DNA from: Apostichopus japonicus
Taxonomy: Eukaryota; Echinodermata; Holothuroidea; Aspidochirotida; Stichopodidae
Reading direction: 5' to 3'
Length of the DNA stretch: 64,000 nt
Assembly (NCBI RefSeq): GCF_037975245.1
Contig: NC_092572.1
Coordinates: 13,768,269-13,832,268, forward strand
Positions 36,301-48,100 of the stretch are shown in pieces. The notes beneath the pieces are model-generated. The model saw only the letters and a list, made by a program, of their open reading frames with translations. It had not been told where the DNA came from and made no database searches. The position numbers and the translations under genes are program-made. The first letter of the stretch is position 1, and each line of letters begins with the position of its first letter.

Positions 36301-38185
36301 GGTTATAAAGAATTGATAAGGATGTAATAATTACAGACATCATCTATAGACCTGAGACTCTTCTCCCCAGGAAGGTTACGCTAATTAGAATATTTAAGCT
36401 TTTTAATATAAATTACAAAAGTTTGATTTCATGTCAATATGGCATAGAGATACAGTCCTGTTGACCTGCAATAAAGAAGGCATAACCAAAAAAAAGAAAG
36501 AATGATTAACCCTCGAGTGACAGTATCGCTTTCAACTTAAAGATGATCAGTATTGCCCCTCAATATGCTAGGAAGTCAAATAATGAGGCTAAGATTTCAA
36601 CATATTGTACATTTTTGGGGTTTTTTTTTGGCAGCATCATTATATATTATTTATTTATTTTCCCTTTGGCAGCATCCTTACCCCACAGAGGATGAGAAGA
36701 GGATGATAGCCGCTCAGACAAATTTAACTCTCCTTCAAGTAAATAACTGGTAAGTCATGCATTCATTGACGGGCGAAAGCAGCGTTTGGTGATTGTTCAT
36801 TCAGTTGTGTTGACATATCCTAGATAGGATATCACAAGAAGGCTCCCATACTATAATAAATATGTCATTTATATAGCACTCAATCACAAAAAGTATCAAA
36901 GCGCTTCACAAAAAACAAAGAAAAAGGAAATAAATACAGTGAAAACAAATAATAACCTAATGAAAATAATCCTAAAATACAAACACAAAAAAGTAAAAAA
37001 ACAATAAGAAGTTATTAAAAATACAATAGGAGGTACTACTCCAAAGTATAGACATTTTTGTTTTTTTCCATAGTCATATTTAAGGTTCTGCATGCCGTAC
37101 TATTATAATGGTTTAGGAAGCATTCCATTAGGAGTATTTCCTAAACCAGACATTGCCATGGAGTGTTGTAGGGACTCTTGATATACTTGGTACTGGCTTA
37201 AGTGTCTTAATACAATGATGTATTCCTCTGGCTGTCTTGTTATTCAGGTTTATCAATGCTAGAAGGAGAATCTTACAGCCTATGTTAGATGCCAGTAATC
37301 CAGAGGCTGCCAAAGCCAAGAAACAGAAGACAGCAAACAGGCCGTCCACGCAGAGGTTCTGGCCGCAGTCACTTGCCAACATTGGTCAAACAACGACTAC
37401 AACACAGACAACGGCAGGTATAGCCAAAACTGTGGAGAGTGACAGCAGCTCAAGATCAGGTAATCGTCATCTATAGCTGGAGTACCATATCAGCAGTTAA
37501 CAACATAAAGTTATTATCTAAGATCAGGTAATCCTCATCTATAGCTGGAGTACCATAGCAGCAGTTAACAACATAAAGTTATTATCTAAGATCAGGTAAT
37601 CCTCATCTATACAGTGGCTTGAGGACCTTATCAGCAATTAACATAACGCTATCATGGAGCTAAGGGAATCAGCCATTATCAGAACTGATCTATTTTCACA
37701 CACAAGGAAAGGAAAAGCCACTTCTTCCACCTCATTAAGTGAGGACTTCAAAGCAGTGAATAGAGATTTTGAGTCTTCACTGTTTTTTTTTATATTTTCT
37801 CTCTAGCTATTTTTTCTCTAGCTGTGGTGAAGTTTTGATGCATTGTAGCTGTGCAGTTGGAGACACACCATCTATGATTTAAGGCATGGGTGGTGAGGCA
37901 TGCTAGCTATGTTGCAGATCTATGTGACTTTTGAGCCAGATGCTTAATTCATTTAGTCATTCCTTAGTTTATTTTTTTTTACTGTATTGTAACCTTACTT
38001 TCATTTCTCTCTCACCACCAGCACAACTTAGCCCTGAATTGCAACAGCTTCAGCCTCCACGGAACCCCATGTCACCGTCATCGATTCTGAACCATTCATC
38101 AGCAGAGTCGCCTCAGATGGTGGACGTCTCTGGCCACTCGGAATCAGACAACGAATCAGACAGTCAGGCCTTTCAGACAACATAG
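30339..38185 (+). CDS. PKNOX: PKNOX (Prep) TALE homeodomain transcription factor
   Basis: Eight coding exons: 30339-30505, 31305-31476, 31906-32045, 32750-32849, 33576-33941, 36673-36749, 37248-37459, 38022-38185 (TAG). They total 1398 nt, 465 residues, close to vertebrate PKNOX1/2. The start is the first ATG in frame after a stop in the first exon. Exons 2-3 encode the MEINOX region ([38 protein letters not shown]). Residues ~280-345 are the TALE homeodomain: [21 protein letters not shown], then [25 protein letters not shown], split by introns after HIV and inside the Trp codon. The C-terminus is Ser/Asp/Glu-rich and ends QAFQTT. Known PKNOX proteins are nuclear and bind TGACAG-type sites with PBX partners. 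The acceptor of exon 5 could also be nine bases upstream, adding three residues in frame. Confidence 0.93.
32085..32462 (+). repeat. Direct duplication with ~224-bp offset in a PKNOX intron
   Basis: GACCAGTTTTGTAG followed by CATTTAGACTGCCATCTC and ~120 further bases occurs at 32085 and again at 32309, with point differences. The first copy begins about 40 bases after the third coding exon. Confidence 0.85.
34440..35640 (+). repeat. 75-bp minisatellite, about 16 copies
   Basis: Near-identical 75-bp units (TCCGTATATACGCTCCACAG, then CATCCACTGTGTACAAGACT, then TTCTACACTGTATTTTGTG). Unit starts near 34516, 34591, 34666 and onward; the last copies are diverged. 75 is a multiple of three, so several frames stay open on both strands for up to 441 codons. 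It lies in the intron that splits the PKNOX homeodomain. Confidence 0.97.
36868..36912 (-). repeat. LINE/SINE 3'-tail fragment
   Basis: The minus strand reads GAAGCGCTTTGATACTTTTT followed by GAGTGCTATATAAATG, the same style of 3' end as the LINE at 16864-17573. Only the tail is visible. Confidence 0.5.
37452..37600 (+). repeat. 68-bp tandem repeat that copies a PKNOX splice donor
   Basis: AAGATCAGGTAATC, containing the donor of the seventh coding exon (exon end 37459), recurs at 37520 and 37588. The intervening 68 bases are nearly identical. Confidence 0.92.
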
Positions 38186-38612
38186 CAACGGTTGCTAAGG
38201 CAGGTCTTATTTACGCAACTGTCATAATTGATGTGCATGGTCACCGTGCATTCCGTACTTAAGGGCAATTCCGTATCTCTGTTGGGAAATACGTTGCCCA
38301 ATGATGTGTGTGATGCAACAACAGTGTACTAAGCAGTAACATGCTCTTGAGAGAAAAAGCACCTCGGATGTGGGTAAAACAACTCTTCACACAGTATAGT
38401 CATGTTTGTGACCAGAAGCTGACTGGTAGGTATAGCTGCTAGCAGATATAGAGCCATTGTAACTTGTAGTACTATAGGGCTTATGCAATGAGATAAATGG
38501 TTGCTAGGATACATGATGGTTATATATTTCTGTTGCCATGGGTTACTTTAGAGGTCAGATTTTAGCTGCAGGTACAGTGACATACTTCTCAGTATTAGAG
38601 CCTACTATTAAC

Positions 38613-38618
38613 AATAAA
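38613..38618 (+). terminator. Proximal candidate poly(A) signal of PKNOX
   Basis: AATAAA about 430 bases past the PKNOX stop, followed by a G-run and GT-rich sequence, which suits a cleavage-site downstream element. Confidence 0.4.
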
Positions 38619-41337
38619 TGAAGGGGGGGGGGGGGGGGTTGGGAGGGACATCTTGGACATGTGCTGTCATGGTACTTAATTCATCTTTGTTAGACACTAG
38701 GTGTGTTGATCCTCTGTAATAGTCTACCTAACTGGCACCAGGATTACCACTAAAAGTTACATTCATTAGATAATTGCACACAATTAAAGAAGAATGTGGT
38801 CACGTCTCGGTAACATCGAGGCAGATCGGTCAAGATAATTATAGTTGCCTGTTGGGATGTATATGTCTGTTTTAAAGATTTAGTGAATTTAAATCATGGA
38901 ATATGAAAGTGTGAATTACAAACAGATTCTTATCAGTACTTGTGAGAGGAGTGAACTGTGCTGATACTTCAAGGTATACACAGCCTCATGCATATTCATT
39001 GACATGTCTCTTGCACCTCTTGTCCCTATTACGGTAGTGGGTTCACTTTTCAGAGAGATTTTCACTGTGTAACGTTCAAAACTTTCAAAGATGTCGTCTT
39101 TTTCGTGCCGTTCATACTCACATTCTACAAGTGTTTTATAGCATGCCATGAAACTTTCATAAAAAGTGGTATGAGTAATTAGCATGTCGTCTGACAACTG
39201 GCTACCTTGTATATCTGGTACTTGTTCCAATGGTGACAGTGGCCAAGCGCATTACCAATTTTCTTTAAGCAGGTTGTTATTTTCTATTCACAAACACAGT
39301 AAACTTGAAACAGGGTTTCATGTTACTTTTTGACTGTTTAGGAATATATACACGATATATATTTTATGTTTATGTACTGTACATTAGGATTTCTTTGCTA
39401 TATTCTGTCTGCGGGGGGGGGGGGTGGGCTGGGGAGCAGGTGGGGTGGGCTGGGGAGCAGGTGGGGTGAGTCCCACCTAGAATAATTCTGGAAGGCATAA
39501 GCTAGCCAGGAATATATGTGGTTGTGCCCCTAAATTTGTGTTTTGCTGTTTCAAATTGGTGTTAATAGCATAGTAGAACCGTACATGGACTTGTTCATAC
39601 TGAAGTGACTTAAAAGGGTGACAATACGCTACCCTTAAAACAAATAGAAACTACTTGGCTTTTTGATGACAGATGGTGTATTTGTTTGAAATAACTATCT
39701 CAAGCCTATCTCAAGCCTATCTATTTACCTATCATTGGTTCACTTACAGTCGGCAGAAATCTTTCCAGATTCGACTCTCAAAAAAAGATGGATAAAAGGT
39801 TAGAACTATCCGCCTGTCTACTCCATTACATTACTATCAACGAACAATACATAAAAGAGTCCATTTTATATGTAAAGTACATCTTTCATTCTAGCATGCA
39901 GTGAAAAGGAAAGAATGAACATATGTATAGACATCATCTTTCTCACAAATCAAAGCCTGCCGAGCAGACAACTGTACTCTGTCTGTTGTCTCCCAGTGTA
40001 TCACATCATTGCTTGATGCAATCTTCTCGACTCTACAGTGACAAATAACTAAATACTCCATCAAAAGTTTGAGATTTGTAACTTTTATGAAAATAATCAC
40101 AATGGACTAGACTAAATAGAGAGATAAATTGTGAGTTGCTCTCTCTCTCTGGCATCCTGTTTGTTTGTCTGTTGAGGGTTTTAGATTCAACCATGGGCCA
40201 AGTACCTTCCACTGCTCTGAAACTTGTACGGGTGGAAATATACTCAAAATATAAGATTCTTCATTAGCTAAAGAGCTCTTTGCAAACTTGAGATTTTAAC
40301 TTCCTCTGCTCCACATGTCTTTGTTATTTAATCTTTTGGCAGTCAAATTAATCATACTTGCAGAGAGGATTTAGTTAAAAGTCCTATGTTTAACCTTCTA
40401 TACTACATATAGGCCTGGTAGGTTATTCAAAGGATGGTAGGTAAGAAACTGGTGATTTCAGAACCTAGAAAAATTATGTGATAAAAACTTCGCAAACCAG
40501 TAAAAGATGTTGATAGTGAGGTTGATACCCGTTTCTTGTATGCAACCAGAGTTGGGGCCTCTTACAGACCAAAGTGAGATTTTTCTCTGATTTGATGAAG
40601 GTTTCAGGAAATGGTCATCAGTATAGGTCCCCAGTTTAAACATTCTAATAATTAATAAAGTTTTTAGAACTTCTCTTTTTGGGGGGTATGGGGGGAGGCA
40701 TCTCAGTGTACAAAAGTCTAATTGTCAAAGGTTTTCAGTACGAATGGCCATTATTTGACACTGGGGGATGTGGGGGGGGGGGGGAGAGGGGAGTCGAGTG
40801 GACACTGATAACATTAAAAGTGACATACGAAGTGAGGCAGTGATTTTTAATAACAGTCTGTGAATCGAATTCTCTGATTACACCAAGTATTGAAAAAAGT
40901 GTCAATTTAACTTTACGAAAAGAATAAGAGGGGAAAAAAAATGAATTTTAAACAATCTCTGGCATTCCTCAAATATGCTAATATTTTACAAAAGATTTAT
41001 CATGTGTAAATAATTGAGGGGTTGCACACCAATCATAAATTATGAAATTTTGCACAAAAATCATGTTCTTTTAAAATCTTTTGAGGCTTGTATGACTTCA
41101 ACTATTGTAAACTAGTGTATAATTTTCAGAGAGAAATATTAGATTACTTAGCATTTTTTGATGTTTTTTCTTTCTTTCTTTTTAATCTTCTTGTATACAT
41201 AAAATGTGTTTTTAAAAAATGGCTACTTTTGTAGCTTATTATTATTACTACTTTTATTATAACTATTATTGCACAGCAGTGGTCAGTCAGGAACTGTCCA
41301 GTTGTATGCTTTGTATTCATTCAATACAAAATTAGAA

Positions 41338-41343
41338 AATAAA
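41338..41343 (+). terminator. Distal candidate poly(A) signal of PKNOX
   Basis: AATAAA about 3.1 kb past the stop, followed within 60 bases by a TTTGTTTGCTTGTTTTG T/GT-rich stretch. Use of this site would give a 3' UTR of about 3 kb. Confidence 0.35.
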
Positions 41344-42565
41344 AATGAAAACCAGAATACATCACCAATATTTGTTTGCTTGTTTTGTTCGTCTTTAGAC
41401 AGTAAACTCTCTGAATATTAAGTTTTTCTATGGGTGAGAGACAGTTCAGATATAATAGGAGTTCAGATATTAGTTCAGATCAAATAGGGGATGCTTGGAG
41501 CTGCATAATTGATAAGTCTCCCCAGACTAATACCTTGGTTGGCTCATGTAATATTGCAAATCAGGAATTTAAGGAGATTCAGTTGAGCCTGTAAGAACAA
41601 TGTAAAGGGAACTTGGTGGAAAGACTGGATAGGGGTGGGGCGTTAGGTTCCCAAACAGGTAACCGTTGCCCATTTCAAGGACCGCCAAGGTAGGTTTCTT
41701 TCCCCTGTGCATGGAATTTGTGCTGCGTTGATCTGCTTAAACAAAAGAATCGTTACCCTAATTCTGTCACGGCAAGATGTTGAAGTACAAGCCACTAGAT
41801 CATAGGAAAGTTTCAGTTTAAAGCGTCACTGAGTATGGAACATTGAGAGAAATACTGATATAGAAAGGGAGAAAGTAAGTTTGCCACCAATGAGAATGTC
41901 AACGGGCACCGTCTAGCCCAAGATTAACAGTAAGATTGACGATATGTTCCTTTTTATGTCGCTTAATACATCTGGCAACATTTTTATGCAGATAGCATAA
42001 TTAAATTTTCAAATACACAACCACTGATCTGTACAGATCAGTGTACACAACTAGTACTGGGAAATAACCTATAAATATCGCACCATATAACATCTATAGG
42101 GGTTTTATAAAAATCTCAAAAGGGGACAGCCCTCCCCCAGGCTCGCCTGGCCACTTTCAGACATCAAATCCCACACCTGCCTACGTTACCTCATTTGAAA
42201 CCAGTGGCGTAACCAGCGGGGAGTAGAGAGCGCCATTGCGCGATCCTTTTCTGGCTCCGCCGGTTGCCATCTCTGGCTTGGTATCAATTTACGTCCCAGG
42301 GTCTCCATTTCACCATCTCTTTTTCCCGTCCCTATATATACACAGTGTATATGAAAGCTTTTTTTGTTGACACTAGCATTCTTTATTAGTCTTTATCTAG
42401 CCTTATCAATGACCATAACGTCAACTGTGATCCCTATCTTTGGTACCATCATTCTTTTCTAGGATTAAACTTTTTGGTCTGTCGTGAATAAGAAACCCTA
42501 TACCTACTATAGAAATATTTTGAACAGTATGGATTGTTTTCAGTTGCATGCCCCCAACGAGCTAT

Positions 42566-42601
42566 GGCGCGAAACCCAAATGCGCGAATTTTTCATTTGA
42601 A
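42566..42601 (+). promoter_or_regulatory. Candidate cell-cycle promoter elements (E2F-like and CHR) for CKS
   Basis: GGCGCGAAA at 42566-42574 matches the E2F consensus. A second TGCGCGAA follows, and TTTGAA at 42596-42601 matches the CHR element. CKS genes in other animals are cell-cycle regulated. The site is 1.6 kb before the start codon, which would require an untranslated first exon. The ATG exon does begin at a splice acceptor (44154), but I could not place the donor. Confidence 0.35.
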
Positions 42602-43325
42602 CAGGGCGTGAACCAAGCTGGACAAAACATTCGACATTATAATGGATTCATACTAGCACAGCTTTGATAAAGACATCTTTTTCTTGTAAATATTCCTTCC
42701 TCATTCTAATAAAAAAAAAGTTGAAACTAATGTTACGGACTGATGTGAATAAGCAAGGCGTTAACTTGGGCCTCATTAGACATGACCTACCTACTGTAGT
42801 GTTGGTTAACGTATGGCCAACACATAACAATAGGCGTATGCTTATAATTTTAGCACTGGCCTAGGTTCAATAACGTACCCAACTGTCAAAATATCCAACT
42901 TTTTTATCTAAAGGGCATTTAGATTTGTTTGTTGTTATAGGCCTAGCTTATGCCTATATGAATTCTAAAGTGAATTATTTACTAAATAGGCCTAGATCTA
43001 ATGTTAGTACAGATCGACTTACTTTTTTGTTACTAACCATTGTGTAGTGTGGACCATATATCATCAGTAAACAAAAAATAAGTTCCGTCCCTTTCATACT
43101 CATACTGTCATAGGGTTAGTAAAGCCCTGTATACCCTATTGGCTAGCCTAATATTTAGTATATATGCTTATACCACTCAAGCTCACGTGTTAGTTTGCCT
43201 AATTGTGGTAAAAATCGTCTATATGGGCTTTGATTTTAGTGATTTAATTACACTTAGGCCTTGGATGTCTTGACATTACAAATGTAGCCATTTAAAATGA
43301 ATTTGCCATGTTGGGTGTTATGTCG

Positions 43326-43960
43326 GGGTGTTACTAAAACGAATGACAATTGGGTTACACATAACGAATGACAATATGTTGTACACACTAAAAAAATGCG
43401 TTGACTAAAACGAATGACAGTAATGACAGCACAGACATTTGCTTCAACCGGATATCACAGTTCAGACTTCGTGGGTATCTAGATCTAGTAAAGTACGGAC
43501 AAGATAAAAACGCACCTTATAGTAAGCGAAATTGTAAGTCTGATTTTAAAAAGTAAATTTAACGTCATTTTTCCGATATTAACTGTTAGAAACTAAAATA
43601 CTATAATCTTGAAATGGCTTCAGTTATCTTTCTATATAAATCTACAGAGGTAAAAAGCACAGCACTCAAGCGCATTCTCACACAAAAACTTTCCCTGTGG
43701 TTTCTATCCGTAAATTACACCAAAACCCTGCAACCACGTTATATGCGATTTTCCTCAAATCATTTTTGCGCAGAAAACCAATAACCGCATGTACTCCACT
43801 CCGTTAATCGTTCTATCTCTTCTCAATACTGTCCTTCGTTGTCATTCGGTGTCATTCGTTGTCATTCGCCTTCATTCGCTGTCATTCGCAAATGATAATT
43901 AACCCTGTACAAAGTCAATTGTCATTCGGTCATTCGCTGTCATTCGTTTTAGTTTGTCCC
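43326..43960. mobile_element. 635-bp MITE with 8-bp target duplication and subterminal repeats
   Basis: The ends are GGGTGTTACTAAAACGAATG and, on the other strand, GGGACAAACTAAAACGAATG, flanked by identical TTATGTCG (43318-43325 and 43961-43968). Many CGAATGACA motifs lie near both ends, mostly pointing inward. Non-coding. An 8-bp duplication suits hAT- or P-type transposases; the family is not identified. Confidence 0.88.
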
Positions 43961-44182
43961 TTATGTCGAGCCATAGACACAAATTAAAATGACGCACTTT
44001 AATATCATAAATGCTATTGTTAAACACTAATACAATTGGATATTACCCTACCATTTGGTCTAATGTATGACATATGTTAAGAAGTGAAAGATAGTTCCAG
44101 TATTACTCAGATAAAATTCATTCTCATCTATCTTCTTTTTTCTTTTTTTTTCAGTTTTGATGTTAAATGACTGACCAACAAA

Positions 44183-45177
44183 ATGTCACATGAAGACCCT
44201 GTTAAGTTAATCAGCTACTCTAATCGATACTCAGATGAAAGTTATGAATACAGGTTGGTTCAGTTTTTGTTCACTCACTTGGAAACTTTACAAAGATAGC
44301 TTCACATTTGTGTGGCAAAACAGTTGCATGAATATGGAAAAATCTTGATTTCTTTTTTCAGAACTTTCATTGACTTGATGCAAACTCAATAATAATAATA
44401 CCTTTGATATCCTGAGAGGAAAAAATCTAAGAAAACCGAAAAATTCCAGTCCCCAATTACTGAAAATATAATTTGAATGCTCAGGTAGTCCTCCCACCAC
44501 ACTCACAAACTTCAGTAGAGGATATTGATGTGAATACCTTTCATTCAGATATAGAATATTGATCTTTAAAAATGACTTACCTCTTCTTTAAAGAATATAC
44601 ATTTTACTAAATTTCATTATCCCGACTATGATGACTTGTTATTGCCCTACACTGGTGCTCTACACATCATTCACTTTTAATTTGAAATACCTTTCATTCT
44701 GCTTATAGACATTTTACTCTACCCAAGGAGTTAGCCAGGATTTTACCCTACTGTAGACCTACAGGTACCGTAATGTCTGTTATGTTTCTTATCTTGTTTG
44801 TAGGCATGTCACTCTACCCAAGGAGTAAGTCAGGATTTTACCCTACTGTAGGTACAGGTACCGTAATGTCTGTTATGTTTCTTATCCTGTTTGCAGGCAT
44901 GTCACTCTACCCAAGGAGTTAGCCAGGATGGTACCCAGGGTTCACCTAATGACAGAATCAGAATGGAGAAACCTTGGGGTCCAACAGAGTGTTGGATGGG
45001 TGCATTACATGATCCATCTACCTGGTAAGTTTATTCTTTCATTTGATAATCCTTCAGTATAATGGTGGTTATTACATGGCCTTAACTTTTCTTCTTTTCC
45101 TTTTTCTTCTGATAGAGCCACACATATTACTATTTAGAAGACCAAAACCTGCAAGCAAACCAGTAGAAGCTTCCTGA
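44183..45177 (+). CDS. CKS: Cyclin-dependent kinase regulatory subunit (CKS)
   Basis: Three exons: 44183-44253, 44897-45024 and 45116-45177 (TGA), 261 nt, 86 residues. The first exon begins at a TTTTTTCAG acceptor (44154), so a 5' untranslated exon lies upstream. The protein keeps the CKS core: [34 protein letters not shown] and [14 protein letters not shown] proteins bind cyclin-dependent kinases and phosphorylated substrates; the anion-site residues (Arg of YEYR, Ser of QQS, Trp of GW, Arg of FRR) are present. It differs from human CKS1/2 in a slightly longer N-terminus ([11 protein letters not shown]), in HLPEPH where HEPEPH is usual at the hinge, and in an acidic rather than lysine-rich tail (KPVEAS). 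It is convergent with CFAP91. Confidence 0.95.
44712..44915 (+). repeat. Tandem duplication of the CKS exon-2 acceptor region, three copies
   Basis: ACTCTACCCAAGGAG occurs at 44716, 44811 and, as the real exon, 44904 (offsets 95 and 93). Copies 2 and 3 share the whole intron end (CGTAATGTCTGTTATGTTTC) and an AG acceptor. Copy 1 has lost GCATGTC. Confidence 0.92.
44804..44824 (+). other. Possible 21-nt in-frame microexon of CKS
   Basis: The middle copy has an intact acceptor (TTTGTAG ending 44803) and, through one base change from GTTAGC, a perfect GTAAGT donor at 44825-44830. The 21 bases between have the phase of exon 2. Inclusion would add HVTLPKE a second time. Read without that donor, the copy hits TAA. 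Confidence 0.4.
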
Positions 45178-48100
45178 CAATTGTTTCCAGCTTTGGAGGC
45201 ATCTAGATGAGAAAGATTTATTTAAACTTGGAGATCTTTTTGAAGCAATGGACTGACTGGGTTTCATCAGTTTTGGAAATTCTCCTCAATGGTGCTTCTC
45301 TGTGATGCTTTTTCTGAACAAATGAAAATATAAGATTAAAGATAAAATTTGTACATACAGTAGCTGTATCTTAAAATGCTGCTGTGATAGGACACTGCTA
45401 GGAGAATCCCTCCATATTTGTCTTTCTTTTGTAATTCCTCCAACTAATTGCCAGTGTGTTGCAGCAATTCATGGCTCAAGAGAAAATATTTCAAAAATGA
45501 AATGACTTGAAAATGTGAAGTGTTTGCCTTACGGAGATAATACAGTGACTAGAGTGGATGAGGACCCAACTCAAGTCAAGAAAAATCACTGGTGGTGACT
45601 CTCTGAAGTTTGTCACTTGTTAAAACTCTGCCAATTAGTTGAAATGATGTGTGCATTCAAAAAAACAGCATGGCTGTTCATTTGTATGAATTAAGGGCTG
45701 AAGCAGTCATGGACATTACATGCTGAGGCCAGCTAGCAGCCACTGGCAACGATTTGGATGAAAGTAAACATTAGATATGCCTTTGAAACTGAATCTTAAG
45801 TATATTGTTAAGGTGAAAAAATCTGGTAAAGAGTGGAATATTATAGTTATGGACAGAACTGAGCTAGCCCCTGTTTAAAGTTCCACTGTGTGCATGTAAG
45901 CCAGATTAGTCGAGTCACAACCAGTAATTATCTTGACTTGGGTCAAAGTCAGTAACCTGATTCACAATATTAAACTTGAAATCTTCATTCTTTATTTTCT
46001 GTTCCATAACATACATAGTTAATTTAAAGCAATGTAACATGAATAGTACTAAACGTTGATGTTACGTACAAAGACAGTGTTACATTATAATACCAACCAC
46101 ATCATGAAACTGGAGGGCAACCCAACTAGAAAGGATACATGGAATTGTGTGAGTAGATTATTGTACTGTAGGGCAAATTATGACGTAAATTCAGTCTTTT
46201 ATCTTCTGTTTAGTCTTTATGAATGTCTTTTTCTGAGAGGATAATAGGAAAATATTTTACCAGATTGTTGTAATATTATAAGGCAATTTGGTGACACAAG
46301 TTGGGACTCAATTGATGACATTTCATGCTTGGTTTGTGATTACTCAATGTATTCAGAAACAAGACACAATTGTTGTGATTTGATCTTCAATTTATTGATA
46401 ATACGTTAAACATTAAGGAAATAGCGACAGCGTCTCATCTTTTTAACACACATTTTTACTTTTATGTACATACAATTGGTAAAACAAGAAATTAAATTTA
46501 GCAAAATCAAGTAATCAATTCTTTGTTTTATTTTCTGTCTCTCAATTACTAATCACTTTTTCTTTTTTTGGGGTAACTTTCTCTTCCAAAAGTAACAACT
46601 TTAACCTTGCACTGAATATGGACTCATTATGAGAGGGGGGGGGGGAATTACTTTATAAATCAGTGAATGAAAAATGTCAGAATAGGATGCTTGGAATAAT
46701 TAGATTGAAACAAAACCATTACAGTTAATTGAAAAGCTTCATGGATATTAACTATAGGATATTATACAACGTTCACAACTTTTTTTTTTCAATATATAAT
46801 ATTGCAGAGTTACTCTCACCAAGGATTGGAGAACATCTCTTAATTTTAATTGTTGCATCACAAATCCCCCTCCCAGTCCAAAATCCTGATTAAACCAATC
46901 ACTTTACCAAAATTGAAAATGGAGTTAGTGAAAGTGTAAATAAAGGTCAGTGTGCAACAAACTGCAAGTAAATTCAATTTGTTGAACAAAGCATTATTTT
47001 CAGTGCCAAAGACTGATTCTAGAAATTCACTGGTACGCAAAGGTACTTGGAGTGGGGGAGGGTGGGTGGAGGTGGGATGGGAAAGGATGGAAGGGGGAGC
47101 GGAGGTGTCAATACCTTTTGCACCTTCTTGTATGCAACTGTGTATGACACCCAATGGCACAGCACCTTGTATTTCATGCTTTTTTTGTTCTGTTAACAAG
47201 TTACATGCCCTTAACTCCCACCTCTCCCTGTCACCGACACAAATTATTGATACTTCATAACACGTTCCATAAAAAGACTTAAAAAAACAATTAAATTATT
47301 AACTTTACAGATAAGTATGAATACATCTTAATGTTCAAAAGAAGAAGAAGAAGAACTCACTTACATTTAAGTTTGAATACAGCAGTGGTCTTTTGTTTGA
47401 AACACTTGAGATTATCAAGAAGTTTCACTTAAAAATTTCAATGAGTTAAAAAAATAAAGAAAAAACAAAAACAAATGAAAGCTTGACAACAGGTAAACCT
47501 TAAATGATTGGTAGCATTGGACGGAAGCAAAGGAATGCTTTGTATTTCTGAAAGGGATTTTAGACGGTGAAAATAAAATCAAACAAGTATTTTATGATTT
47601 AAACTTACACTTCATTATCAACAATTGAATACAATCTTTTGTGCGAAAAGAAATGTCCAAATTAAACACAAATACAAAATATATCATGTGAGATAATAGC
47701 AAAGGATGACAGCAAACTAGGGTTAATTAATTCTTACTACAAATTTTGTGCAAACTTTTTTTTTGTTTAAACAATATTCTTTCATTTCCATTTTCCTTTT
47801 GTTTCATTAGCAACGATTATGTTAAAGAAAGTATTCTATTCCATAATCAATTTTTAATTTTTGGTGTTTTAAAATATATATACAGATTTGGCATAGTATT
47901 AATCCAACTGTTCTAGCAACACTTTCTTTCAATTTAATTTTTTCTGCTTTTCTATTTTAAGCTCATTGCCTCTTTGCATTATGCATTATTTAATAATAGT
48001 TTTGACATCTTAACCTTACCATTCAAGCAACACTTTCAATTGGTTCGTTACACAATAACATTAGCTGTTCGTGAAACACCAGCTATCTTGACATACACAA

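Larger units (their letters stand above)
38186..44154. other. PKNOX 3' UTR and upstream region of CKS
   Basis: No coding exon is supported. It probably holds a long PKNOX 3' UTR (poly(A) candidates at 38613 and 41338), G-rich tracts (38623-38641, 39412-39475, 40767-40790), a candidate CKS promoter and a MITE. A 104-codon minus-strand open frame at 38916-39230 has no recognisable domain. Confidence 0.5.

Noticed and set aside
38916-39230. 104-codon minus-strand frame opposite the PKNOX 3' region
   Set aside because: Not low complexity, but shows no known domain, splice context or partner exon. A chance frame cannot be excluded, so no gene is called.
42204-42230. hAT end CAGTGGCGTAACCAG
   Set aside because: Resembles a hAT terminus, as does AGAGGCGTACGCAAG near 19549, but neither has a matching opposite end or duplication here.
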